Positions 10,102 to 18,431 of a stretch of 64,000 nucleotides of DNA are shown piece after piece. The position numbers and the translations under genes are program-made. Each line of letters begins with the position of its first letter. Positions within the stretch are counted from its first letter, which is position 1. Origin of the DNA: Gordonia spumicola (GTDB lineage Bacteria > Actinomycetota > Actinomycetes > Mycobacteriales > Mycobacteriaceae). Below the pieces are notes generated by a model that worked only from the letters and a program-made list of their open reading frames with translations, searched no databases and was not told the DNA's origin. Where the stretch lies: the NCBI RefSeq assembly GCF_009932475.1, contig NZ_BJOV01000005.1, positions 2,170,001 through 2,234,000 on the forward strand, given 5' to 3'.

Positions 10102-10799
10102 CGACCCTGCTCCTCGGGTTGGCCGGGCCGCAGCAGGCGTGGGGTGATTCGAGCCGATTCACTCAACGTCAGACGCGACCGGAACCCACCAAGAGCGGTG
10201 TTCTCGGCCTGCTCGCGTCCGCGATGGGCCGACGCCGCACAGACCCGATCGAAGATCTAGCGTCGCTCTCGTTCGGGGTCCGCACCGATCAGCCGGGGCG
10301 TCTCGAGCGGGACTTCCAGACCGAGATCGACTGGCGAACCAACAAGTCCCGTCAGCTGACCCACCGCTACTACCTCGCCGACGCTCGGTTCGTCGCCGCC
10401 GTACACGGCCCCGACGACCTACTGGAAGGGGTCGTCGAAGCGCTCAGCAGCCCGACATTCCCGCTCTATCTGGGTCGGCGGGCGTTTCCGCCCGCCGGAC
10501 CGATCCGTGGACGTCTCGTCGACGGGTCGGTGCTCCAGGCACTGACATCCGCGGACTGGACCGCGAGTGAGCATCATCGCCGAGCGCAGGGCGCGCGCGT
10601 GCGGCTTCCTATCGTGCGCGACGCCGACGAGGGTGAGGCTGCGGCGGAGACGATTCGGGATCACCCGATCAGCTACGACCCCGCCCACCGGCGATACGAA
10701 TGGCGTGATGTGGTCCACGAGTTCGTCGACGTCGACAACCCCGAGTCGACGCGTCCGGCATCTCGACCCGACTGGCTGGCCGCCCTGGGAGGCAACTGA
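10098..10799 (+). CDS. cas5: Cascade subunit Cas5e (CasD)
   Basis: 233 aa. It caps the 5' handle of the crRNA. The N-terminus shows the Cas5 signature: LLLGLAGPQQAWGDSSRF, then PTKSGVLGLLASAMGR with the Gly-rich loop of the RAMP fold. Start is GTG overlapping the cas7 stop. The stop overlaps the ATG of cas6e by one base, keeping the Cascade genes translationally linked. The length is usual for type I-E Cas5. Confidence 0.95.
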   Translation: MTTLLLGLAGPQQAWGDSSRFTQRQTRPEPTKSGVLGLLASAMGRRRTDPIEDLASLSFGVRTDQPGRLERDFQTEIDWRTNKSRQLTHRYYLADARFVAAVHGPDDLLEGVVEALSSPTFPLYLGRRAFPPAGPIRGRLVDGSVLQALTSADWTASEHHRRAQGARVRLPIVRDADEGEAAAETIRDHPISYDPAHRRYEWRDVVHEFVDVDNPESTRPASRPDWLAALGGN

Positions 10800-11470
10800 T
10801 GTACATGTCGCGAATCGCGCTCAACCGACGTCGACGTGGTGCCATGAAGCTTCTCGGGAATCGGCACGCCATGCACGCCGCGGTGATGGCGGCATTCGCG
10901 CCGGGCACCGCTACCGACACCGACGACGGACGCGTGCTGTGGCGGGTCGACAGTCACGCGGACGACGTCGAATTGTTGATCGTCAGTCCGTCTGAACCGT
11001 GTCTCGCGCACATCGTCGACCAGGCGGGTTGGACGACGACCACCCCGTGGGCGACGCGCGACTACGAGCCCTTCCTGGCATCGCTACGAACCGGCGACGA
11101 GTACGTCTTCCGGATCAACGCGAACCCGACGCATCGGATGTCGCTCCCGGACGGAAGCAAGCAGATCGTCGGACACGTGACCGACGCGTACCAACGCGAA
11201 TGGTTCACCGAGCGCTCGCGGACCAACGGCTTCGAGCTCGTCTCGAGCACTGTTGACGGGTCGGCCGACGAACGCACGGAACTCGTTGTGAGAGAACGTG
11301 ATACGGCCGTCTTCAAGCGTGGGGGCGGCAAGGTCACCTTGGTGACGGCTTCGTTCGAGGGTCGCCTCCGTGTGACCGATGTCGACCAGTTGAGGCACGC
11401 GCTGACCCACGGCATCGGCCGGGCGAAAGGGTACGGCTGCGGGCTATTGACCCTGCTGCCAGTGGCGTGA
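10799..11470 (+). CDS. cas6e: crRNA-processing endoribonuclease Cas6e (CasE, Cse3)
   Basis: 223 aa. Cas6e cuts pre-crRNA at the 3' base of each repeat hairpin and stays bound to the product. The likely catalytic histidine is His26 in RHAMHAAVMAAF, matching His20 of the E. coli protein in context. The C-terminus has the Gly-rich loop GIGRAKGYGCG. It is the only Cas6 in the window, so it presumably processes both arrays although their repeats differ in the loop. Met3 is an alternative start. Confidence 0.95.
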   Translation: MYMSRIALNRRRRGAMKLLGNRHAMHAAVMAAFAPGTATDTDDGRVLWRVDSHADDVELLIVSPSEPCLAHIVDQAGWTTTTPWATRDYEPFLASLRTGDEYVFRINANPTHRMSLPDGSKQIVGHVTDAYQREWFTERSRTNGFELVSSTVDGSADERTELVVRERDTAVFKRGGGKVTLVTASFEGRLRVTDVDQLRHALTHGIGRAKGYGCGLLTLLPVA

Positions 11471-11471
11471 C

Positions 11472-12452
11472 GTGAAGAAGACGCCAGGTGTCCGGCCGAC
11501 ACGGCCGAGTGAACTCGTCCGCGTTCAGGATCGGATCTCGTTCGTGTACGTCGAGCGGGCGACGATCGGTCGGGACGACAGCGCCATCACCGCGACCGAC
11601 GACGCGGGCGTCATCCACATCCCGGCGGCGTCACTCGGCGCACTCCTTCTCGGTCCGGGCACTCGGGTGACGCATCAGGCGATGCTGCTCCTCGCCGACA
11701 GCGGGTCGACAGCCGTGTGGGTCGGCGAACGTGGCGTCAGATACTACGCACACGGACGACCTCTCGGCCGGACGTCACGGCTGCTCGACGCCCAGGCCCG
11801 CGCCGTCTCGAACTCGCGCGAACGGGTCGCGGTCGCGCGTGCGATGTACGAGATGCGATTCCCCGACGAGGACGTGTCGGAATGCTCGATGCAACAGTTG
11901 CGCGGCAGGGAGGGTGCGCGTGTCCGTGGCCTGTACCGTGAACACGCCGAACGCACGAGCGTCGAATGGCGGCGGCGCGACTACGATCCTCTCGATTTCG
12001 CGGCGTCCGACGTCGTCAACCAAGCGCTGTCTGCCGCCCACAGTTGCCTCTACGGCGTCGTCCATTCGGTGATCGTCGCCCTCGGATGCAGTCCTGGCCT
12101 CGGATTCGTCCACACCGGCCACGACCGGTCGTTCGTCTACGACGTCGCAGACCTCTACAAGGCCGACATCACCATCCCGGTCGCCTTCGACGTGGCGGCG
12201 ACGATCGCCCGCGAGGATCTCGACGAAGACGACGTCGGGTCGATCACGCGCCGGGCCGTTCGAGACGCGGTCAAGTCGGGGACGATCATGACGCGCTGTG
12301 TGCGTGACATCCACCGGCTGCTGCTCCCTCCCGAGGAGAGCAGCGACACAGAGGTCGACTACGCGGATGTCATCGAGCTGTGGGACGACCGCGGCGACAA
12401 AGTGGTCGGCGGAACCAACTTCGCTCCCGACGACGAGGAACTCCCGTGGTAG
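11472..12452 (+). CDS. cas1: CRISPR integrase Cas1 (type I-E)
   Basis: 326 aa. Together with Cas2 it integrates new spacers at the leader end. Metal-binding residues appear as Glu147 (GREGARVRG), His214 (FVHTGHDRS), Asp224 and Asp227 (YDVADLYK), lining up with Glu141, His208, Asp218 and Asp221 of the E. coli enzyme. The start is GTG one base after the cas6e stop. The C-terminus is Asp/Glu-rich, and the stop codon lies inside the cas2 start region. All catalytic positions look intact. Confidence 0.97.
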   Translation: MKKTPGVRPTRPSELVRVQDRISFVYVERATIGRDDSAITATDDAGVIHIPAASLGALLLGPGTRVTHQAMLLLADSGSTAVWVGERGVRYYAHGRPLGRTSRLLDAQARAVSNSRERVAVARAMYEMRFPDEDVSECSMQQLRGREGARVRGLYREHAERTSVEWRRRDYDPLDFAASDVVNQALSAAHSCLYGVVHSVIVALGCSPGLGFVHTGHDRSFVYDVADLYKADITIPVAFDVAATIAREDLDEDDVGSITRRAVRDAVKSGTIMTRCVRDIHRLLLPPEESSDTEVDYADVIELWDDRGDKVVGGTNFAPDDEELPW

Positions 12453-12787
12453 TGGTGGTCCTGACCAGCTGTCCGGCGAAGTTGCGGGGAACCCTCACTC
12501 GATGGCTTCTCGAAATCAGCGCCGGGGTGTACGTAGGTCATGTCCCTGCCCGCGTACGGGACCATCTGTGGAACCAGATCGTCGAATACGTCCACGACGG
12601 AAAAGCGATCATGGTCCATAACAGCGACGGGGAACAACGCCTCGCTTTCAAAGTGCACCGTCACGAATGGGAGCCCGTCGACATGGACGGGATAACCCTG
12701 ATGCGCCGACCGACGGACAACGCGGTGACACGAGGACGCGTCAGGAAAGGTTGGAGCACAGCGGCCCAACGCCGTCGTCGCCGATAG
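12446..12787 (+). CDS. cas2: CRISPR adaptation protein Cas2e
   Basis: 113 aa from the GTG at 12446, which overlaps the end of cas1 by 7 bp and has GAGGAA just upstream. Reading begins with a run of valines (VVVVLTSCPAKLRG), then WLLEISAGVYVGHVPARVRD, the typical Cas2e core of a small ferredoxin-fold protein that bridges two Cas1 dimers. The open frame extends further upstream inside cas1, but that part does not look like Cas2. The C-terminus ends in an Arg-rich tail just before the array 2 leader. Confidence 0.94.
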   Translation: MVVVVLTSCPAKLRGTLTRWLLEISAGVYVGHVPARVRDHLWNQIVEYVHDGKAIMVHNSDGEQRLAFKVHRHEWEPVDMDGITLMRRPTDNAVTRGRVRKGWSTAAQRRRRR

Positions 12788-12918
12788 ATCCGCCGTCCAG
12801 AGGACTCACGGGGACACGACCGATTCGTACCGAATACCGCTGGGCGCAACCGGACAACTGGCGACCCAAAGTCATTCTGATTTCCGGTTCTCGCATGTAA
12901 CGTTCCTGGTCAGGAAGT
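12788..12918 (+). promoter_or_regulatory. Leader of CRISPR array 2
   Basis: 131 bp between the cas2 stop and the first repeat of array 2, with no coding potential. Position next to cas1-cas2 and at the undegraded end of the array identifies it as the leader: it should hold the pre-crRNA promoter and the sequence that guides integration at the first repeat. The last 45 bp are locally AT-richer (TTCTGATTTCC and CATGTAACG motifs). No such segment exists to the right of array 1. Confidence 0.75.
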
Positions 12919-14285
12919 GTGCTCCCCGCGCGAGCGGGGATGGTCCCGAACGACGTCGTCGGCTGCTCGCCGGTGACGGGTGCTCCCCGCGCGAGCGGGG
13001 ATGGTCCCTGCTCGACTACATTCAGATGCTCAGCCCACGCGTGCTCCCCGCGCGAGCGGGGATGGTCCGTGCCGGGGACGCGAAGCCGGGCAACTGGCAA
13101 CCGTGCTCCCCGCGCGAGCGGGGATGGTCCCTGGGCAGCGCCCTCGACGGGGAGGCCGACCGCGTGCTCCCCGCGCGAGCGGGGATGGTCCGGTATCGAT
13201 CAGGTGGACCTGCAGCCGAGACAGGTGCTCCCCGCGCGAGCGGGGATGGTCCCCTGATCGACCTCTCGGACGCGATCGACGAGGGGTGCTCCCCGCGCGA
13301 GCGGGGATGGTCCCCGCGAGGGTGAAGAGCTCACGATGCGGGCTGGGTGCTCCCCGCGCGAGCGGGGATGGTCCTCGGCGGGCGGTCTCAGCGAGGATCG
13401 CCGTCGAGTGCTCCCCGCGCGAGCGGGGATGGTCCCTCTGCCTCCCACTGCGCGAAGTGTCCGGCCTCGTGCTCCCCGCGCGAGCGGGGATGGTCCCCGG
13501 GCGGTCCTCGCCCGCATCCTCTGGCTGACGTGCTCCCCGCGCGAGCGGGGATGGTCCGGTGGGCTCGAAATTGGTGAGCCCGTTGACGAAGTGCTCCCCG
13601 CGCGAGCGGGGATGGTCCCGTCGTCGGCGCGACCACGATGTCCCAGGTGCTGTGCTCCCCGCGCGAGCGGGGATGGTCCCCGCCGAGGTGATGGCGTTTA
13701 TGGACAACGATGGTGCTCCCCGCGCGAGCGGGGATGGTCCCGGCCGCGCCGTCACCGAGGTCCACTCCGACGAGTGCTCCCCGCGCGAGCGGGGATGGTC
13801 CGTCCACGACGGTCCGTAGGTTGGGCTGCGACCGGTGCTCCCCGCGCGAGCGGGGATGGTCCCGAGATCGACCACTACGCAGCGCAGCCCGAGAAGTGCT
13901 CCCCGCGCGAGCGGGGATGGTCCCCCTCGGCGGACCAGCCCGACACCACAGGTCCCGTGCTCCCCGCGCGAGCGGGAATGGTCCCGTCGCCGAGCACGTC
14001 GAGCGGCCCAAGCACATGTGCTCCCCGCGCGAGCGGGGATGGTCCCCTCCTGAATGCGATCTTGCAGGGTGTGCGGGGATGGTCCCATCCGCGACCGATG
14101 GGAGCACGACCCGCAGATGTGCTCCCGGCGCGAGCAGGGATGGTCCGAGCGCCCCGCTTAGGTGGAGCCCGACGATTGCGTGCTCACCGCGCGGCGAACG
14201 TTGGTGACGTTCCCAGTCCTTTCACGGGAAAACGTCACCAACGTTCGGCGCACTGGTGCTCCCCCACGCGAGCGGGGATGGCACC
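12919..14285 (+). CRISPR. Type I-E CRISPR array 2 with decayed tail
   Basis: 19 well-preserved repeats start at 12919, 12980, 13041, 13103 and on to 14018, spaced 61-62 bp. The repeat matches array 1 except that the loop is GAG, giving GCGCGAGCGGGG. The copy at 13957 has one change (GGGAATGG). Beyond 14045 the array breaks down: 14071-14086 keeps only the two ends of a repeat, 14119 has two changes, 14180 keeps just the first half, and 14256 is a diverged copy. The leader therefore lies at the cas2 side, and this array is the likely site of current spacer uptake. The spacer at 13558-13590 is identical to one in array 1. Confidence 0.97.
14191..14251. repeat. Long inverted repeat in the tail of array 2
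   Basis: Bases 14195-14211 and 14231-14247 are exact reverse complements (17 bp, CGAACGTTGGTGACGTT on the left). One mismatch and three more pairs extend the stem outward. Three further pairs (CCC 14212-14214 with GGG 14226-14228) extend it inward past a 2-base bulge. Each arm is itself a small dyad (AACGT, 5 nt, ACGTT). It lies between a half-repeat at 14180 and a diverged repeat at 14256, where a spacer should be. It could end the array 2 transcript or be a small inserted palindrome. Confidence 0.85.
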
Positions 14286-14443
14286 ACGCCGAGTGGCTGC
14301 ATCACCGCGGCGCCCGGGCATCTGTAACTACTCCGGGACTGCTGACCCACTGGATAAACGTCGTACGACTGGGCGTGTCACCTGACAGTGGAGGAGGTCT
14401 GCGGGTCACCGGCAGGACTGCAGGAGGGAGGAGACTCGCGCAG

Positions 14444-14935
14444 TCAGCGCGAGCCGAGGTGGCTGGGAAGCACGCAGACCGCGTCGAGGCCCAGGACTCG
14501 GTTGAGTCGTCCGAACGCCAGCCACGAACCGATGCATATGGACAGTTCGACGATTTCGCGGTCGGTATAGGACGCGCGCATCCGCTCCCAGAACTCGTCG
14601 TCGATCCCGTGGTGGTCGAGGGCGTACCGTTCGGAGTACTCGGCGGCCAACCGCACCCGGTCGTCGAAGGCGTCGGTGGTGCGCCAGTCGCGGACAGCCT
14701 GGTCGAAGGTCTCCTCCACCTTCACGCCGTCGCGTTCGGTGCGCCAGTCCTGGCAGAACAGGCAACCGTTGATCTGCGCGATCCGCAGCCTCGCGGCCTC
14801 GAACTCGCGGAGTCCGAGGGTGCTGTGGGCGTAGACGGCGGTGGCCGCTCCGGCCGCAGCGGGGCCGATGCCGGGCACCATCTCGCCCCACACGTAGCCT
14901 ATGGGGTCTTTCCCGTCGGGGATGTCGATGAACAT
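14444..14935 (-). CDS. Carboxymuconolactone decarboxylase/AhpD-like protein
   Basis: 163 aa. The CXXC pair at Cys58-Cys61 (GCLFCQDWR) with the following helix is the active site pattern of the CMD/AhpD alkylhydroperoxidase-like fold, whose members reduce peroxides or act in aromatic-acid pathways. AAGGA upstream of the ATG supports the start. It begins 4 bp after the stop of the dehydrogenase at 14940-16049, so the two form an operon. The shared substrate is unknown. A short dyad (CTCGCGC/GCGCGAG) overlaps its stop codon. Confidence 0.85.
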   Translation of the reverse strand: MFIDIPDGKDPIGYVWGEMVPGIGPAAAGAATAVYAHSTLGLREFEAARLRIAQINGCLFCQDWRTERDGVKVEETFDQAVRDWRTTDAFDDRVRLAAEYSERYALDHHGIDDEFWERMRASYTDREIVELSICIGSWLAFGRLNRVLGLDAVCVLPSHLGSR

Positions 14936-14939
14936 GTGC

Positions 14940-16049
14940 CTATGTCCTTTCGGTACGGAGAGCAGAGCTGGGCTGCAGCGGCACGTCGAGACCGTCGTAC
15001 AGGCCTGGATCGGCGGCGCGGAGCCACGGAATGGCGTTCACGAGGCGTCCGACGGCCGTGGCGTTCCCACCCGCGGAGCGGTTGCCGCCCTCGTCCGTGG
15101 CCTCGACGTTGACCTCGATGCGCGGTCGGCCCTCGATGATCACCCGGTGGGCGCCGTCGCCGCCGTCCGCCGGAGTGGGCCAGTCGGGCGCCACGTCCGC
15201 GACGATCCGGGTGACGTGCTCGATGACGATCAACGGCTGGCCGCCGACAATGCCCTGGACCTCGAACCGGAGCGCTCCCTGCCCGCCTTCGACGAACTCG
15301 CCGAGCGCGGTCGTGACGGTCGCGGCCAACGGCCGCCGCTCGACCACCTCGCGCAATTCGTCGAGCTCGACGCCGAGCGCGCGGGCGAGGATCCGGACCT
15401 GACCGCCCCACACCATCGACGGAACGCCGGGCGCCACCATCGGCGGCTCGTAGTCCATCGGCTGCCCCATGCCGACGAGGTAGCGGACCGAGTCCTCGGC
15501 GTCATAGGTCGAGTAGTCGAAGATCTCCTGGCAGCGGATCAGGTCGATCCGCGAACCGAGTCCACTGATCAGCGCGGGCAGGACGTCGTTGCCCCATCCG
15601 GGGTCGATGCCGCTGACGAACAACGCCGAGCCGCCGTCCACGCACGCCCGAGCGATCGGGTCACGGATCTCGGCGGGCGTGTTCCGGTGGTCGTAGAGCG
15701 CGTACACCGACGGTGTCACGACCACCGCTCCCCCGGCCAGGGCGCGCCGGATGTCGACAAGCGCGTCGTCGGGTCGGATCTCGCCCGACGCCGCGTAGAC
15801 GACGGCCCCGGAGCCGTTCAGCGTGGTCAGCGCCGCCTCGACGTCGCGGGTGGCCCGGACACCGGTGGGCTCGGCGAGGTCGGCGAGGTCGCCCGCATCG
15901 CGACCGTCTTTGGCTTCGGCGGACACGATGACCGCGGTCAGGACCAGATCGGGGTGGGCGAGTACCGCGCGGATCGCGGCGCGCCCGACATTGCCCGTGC
16001 CCCACACCGCCACCGGAATCGGCGGGTAGAACGTGTTCTCGTTCTTCAT
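14940..16049 (-). CDS. NAD(P)-dependent dehydrogenase, dihydrodipicolinate-reductase-like fold
   Basis: 369 aa. The N-terminal Rossmann domain starts VAVWGTGNVGRAAIRAVL (residues about 13-30), with a second typical segment AASGEIRPDD near residue 88. The middle and C-terminal parts (GIDPGWGNDVLPALISGL, WGGQVRILARALGVELDEL) resemble actinobacterial proteins annotated as dihydrodipicolinate reductase N-terminus or 2,4-diaminopentanoate dehydrogenase-like. It is not the lysine-pathway DapB, which is shorter. Substrate unknown. It is the first gene of a two-gene operon with the CMD-family protein. Confidence 0.75.
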   Translation of the reverse strand: MKNENTFYPPIPVAVWGTGNVGRAAIRAVLAHPDLVLTAVIVSAEAKDGRDAGDLADLAEPTGVRATRDVEAALTTLNGSGAVVYAASGEIRPDDALVDIRRALAGGAVVVTPSVYALYDHRNTPAEIRDPIARACVDGGSALFVSGIDPGWGNDVLPALISGLGSRIDLIRCQEIFDYSTYDAEDSVRYLVGMGQPMDYEPPMVAPGVPSMVWGGQVRILARALGVELDELREVVERRPLAATVTTALGEFVEGGQGALRFEVQGIVGGQPLIVIEHVTRIVADVAPDWPTPADGGDGAHRVIIEGRPRIEVNVEATDEGGNRSAGGNATAVGRLVNAIPWLRAADPGLYDGLDVPLQPSSALRTERT

Positions 16050-16094
16050 GTGTAGAGAGCATAGGCCTCCGGACTCCCCGCGGTGGGCGGTTCG

Positions 16095-17741
16095 TCAGAG
16101 TTCGGTGACGCGACCGTTCTCGACGTGCCAACGGCGGTCGACGTTCACGTTCGCCAACATGCGGCGGTCGTGCGTCACCAGGAGGAGCGCACCGTCGTAC
16201 GACGCGAGCGCCGATTCGAGCTGCTCGATGGCGGCGAGGTCGAGATGGTTGGTCGGCTCGTCGAGGACGAGGACGTTGGTGCCCCTCGCCTGCAGAAGAG
16301 CGAGGGCGGCTCGGGTCCTCTCCCCCGGAGAGAGATCGTCGACGGGCCGGTCGACGTGATCGGCCTTCAGCCCGAACTTGGCGAGCAGGGTCCGGACGTC
16401 GGCCGTGGTGTACTCGGGGACGAGGCCCTCGAACCGTGCCGCGAGCGGCTGATCACCGGTGAAGAGCCCGCGAGCCTGATCGATCTCGCCGATCGCGACG
16501 TTCGCGCCCAATGCCGCCGTCCCCGAGTCGGGCTCGACGCGACCGAGGACCGCCTTCAACAATGTCGACTTCCCGGCCCCGTTCGGCCCGGTGATGCCGA
16601 TCCGCTCACCAGCGTTCACCTGCAACGACACCGGACCGAGGGTGAACTCTCCCTGCCGGACGACGGCGTCGTTGAGCGTCGACACCACCGAACTCGACCG
16701 CGGCGCCGCGCCGATCGTGAACTCGAGCACCCACTCCTTACGGGGTTCGACGACCTCGGTGAGTCGCGCGATCCGGCTCTCCATCTGGCGGACCTTCTGC
16801 GCCTGCTTCTCACTCGACTCCGACTGCGCGCGCTTGCGCATCTTGTCGTTGTCGGGATTCTTCTTCATCGCGTTGCGGACGCCCTGGCTCGACCATTCGC
16901 GCTGGACCCTGGCCCGCGCGACGAGGTCGGCCTTGCGTTCGGCGTACTCCTCGTACTCTTCGCGGCGATGCCTGCGCGCCACCTCCCGCTCCTCGAGGTA
17001 GCTCTCGTAGCCGCCGCCGAAGACGGTGTTCGTGTGCTGGGCCAGATCGAGTTCGAGGACGCGCGTCACGCTGCGTGCCAGGAACTCGCGGTCGTGGCTG
17101 ACGAGGACCACTCCGCCGCGCATCCCCGCCACCACCTCCTCCAGGACGGCGAGGCCGTCGAGGTCGAGATCGTTGGTCGGCTCGTCGAGCAGAACGATGT
17201 CGAACCGCGAGCACAGCAGTGCGGCGAGTCCGACCCGCGCGGCCTGGCCGCCGGACAGTCCGGTCATCGGGGCCCGCGCCGGGTCGAGGACGTCGGAGCC
17301 GAGTCCGAGGTCGGCGAGCACCGCGGGCAGACGTTCGTCGAGGTCGGCGGCCCCGGTCACCAGCCAATGGTCGAGAGCCGCCGCGTACTCGTCGGCCACG
17401 TCGTCGCCGTCCGCCATCGCCTGCGCCGCCGCGTCCATCGCCGCCGCGGCGGCCGCACAGCCCGTGCGCCGCGCCACGTAGGCGCCGACCGTCTCGCCGT
17501 CCACCCGCTCGTGCTCCTGCGGCAGCCAGCCGACGAAGGCGTCGCTCGGCGCCCGGCTGACGGTCCCCGCGAGCGGCGCGAGGTCGCCCGCGAGTATCCG
17601 GAGCAGCGTCGACTTGCCCGCGCCGTTGGCCCCGACGACGCCGACGACGTCACCGGGGGCGACCGTCAGATCGAGGTCCTCGAACAGCACTCGGTGGGCG
17701 TAGCCGCCCGCGACGTCCTTGGCGACGAGTGTGGCGGTCAT
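16095..17741 (-). CDS. ABC-F family ATP-binding protein
   Basis: 548 aa with two fused ATPase domains and no membrane segments. Domain 1 has Walker A GANGAGKS near residue 40, LSGGQ near 165 and LLDEPTNDLD. Domain 2 has GPNGAGKS, a variant signature LSPGERTR and LDEPTNHLD. The charged linker of about 80 residues (rich in Arg/Glu/Lys, roughly 250-325) is the P-site tRNA interaction motif region of ABC-F proteins. These act on ribosomes as translation factors or antibiotic-protection proteins; which applies cannot be told from sequence. The gene stands alone. Confidence 0.9.
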   Translation of the reverse strand: MTATLVAKDVAGGYAHRVLFEDLDLTVAPGDVVGVVGANGAGKSTLLRILAGDLAPLAGTVSRAPSDAFVGWLPQEHERVDGETVGAYVARRTGCAAAAAAMDAAAQAMADGDDVADEYAAALDHWLVTGAADLDERLPAVLADLGLGSDVLDPARAPMTGLSGGQAARVGLAALLCSRFDIVLLDEPTNDLDLDGLAVLEEVVAGMRGGVVLVSHDREFLARSVTRVLELDLAQHTNTVFGGGYESYLEEREVARRHRREEYEEYAERKADLVARARVQREWSSQGVRNAMKKNPDNDKMRKRAQSESSEKQAQKVRQMESRIARLTEVVEPRKEWVLEFTIGAAPRSSSVVSTLNDAVVRQGEFTLGPVSLQVNAGERIGITGPNGAGKSTLLKAVLGRVEPDSGTAALGANVAIGEIDQARGLFTGDQPLAARFEGLVPEYTTADVRTLLAKFGLKADHVDRPVDDLSPGERTRAALALLQARGTNVLVLDEPTNHLDLAAIEQLESALASYDGALLLVTHDRRMLANVNVDRRWHVENGRVTEL

Positions 17742-17797
17742 GGCTCACATCGTCGCATCCAGCGGCTACTTCGGTGCAGCCGGAGCGGTCGTGGCGG

Positions 17798-17914
17798 GAA
17801 GTCGACGGCTACAAGATCCCCGAATGCATCGTCGTCGACGAGCTTCCGAAGCCATCGACGGGCAAGATCCAGAAGAACCTGGTCCGCGACGCACACACCG
17901 ACCTCTACGACTGA
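17798..17914 (+). pseudogene. Relic of acyl-CoA ligase C-terminus
   Basis: About 39 codons reading EVDGYKIPECIVVDELPKPS, TGKIQKNLVRD and a TGA stop. The order GYK-IP, ELPK and STGKIQK is the extreme C-terminal domain of AMP-forming fatty-acyl-CoA ligases, including the conserved lysine. No adenylation domain lies upstream: the plus strand there is the 5' flank of the ABC-F gene on the other strand. This is the surviving end of a deleted gene. The ligase gene starting at 63765 is of the same broad family. Confidence 0.8.
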
Positions 17915-17986
17915 GGCCCGGTTCGTCCAGAGGAGGCGTGAACGAGCGCGTACAGTAGTCCTCCCGCCCGCGAAAGGACGCCCCTA

Positions 17987-18388
17987 ATGCCTCGACGTAC
18001 AGTCCTGCTCGTCTCCGCAGCCGTCGCGACAGCGGCATTGATCAGCGCTTGCGGTGCCGACGAATCAGGCGCAGAACGTGCACCGACGTCGAGTTCGACG
18101 GTGTCGAACCCCCAGTTCTCCGAGTCTGAGACTGCCTTCTTGGCTCAGCTGAAGAAGGACAAGGTGACCGTCGCCTTCGCGAGCGACGAAGAAGCCGTCG
18201 CACTCGGCCATAAGGTGTGCAGCGACATCAGCAAGGGCACGGGGGTCGTCGATGAGGCCATGAGCCTGAAGATGAGCCAAGACGACGCGATCTCGATTGT
18301 CGGCGGTGCGACGATCTTCCTCTGCCCTCCTTCGGCTGGCGGAACACCCACGATGCCGAGCCTCGCGATCCCCGGACTACCCGGTTGA
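17987..18388 (+). CDS. DUF732-like secreted lipoprotein
   Basis: 133 aa. A signal peptide with Arg residues (MPRRTVLLVSAAVATAALIS) ends in a lipobox ISAC, so the protein should be lipid-anchored outside the membrane at Cys22. The mature part has a Thr/Ser-rich linker, then FLAQLKKDKVTVAF, a Cys in GHKVCSDI and a second Cys in FLCPP. That is the pattern of the small DUF732 proteins common in mycobacteria and relatives, with one disulfide. Function unknown. AAAGGACG precedes the ATG. Confidence 0.8.
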   Translation: MPRRTVLLVSAAVATAALISACGADESGAERAPTSSSTVSNPQFSESETAFLAQLKKDKVTVAFASDEEAVALGHKVCSDISKGTGVVDEAMSLKMSQDDAISIVGGATIFLCPPSAGGTPTMPSLAIPGLPG

Positions 18389-18431
18389 ATCCCGCGCACG
18401 ATGGCCGTCTCTCCTTGAGGAAGCCGACGCT

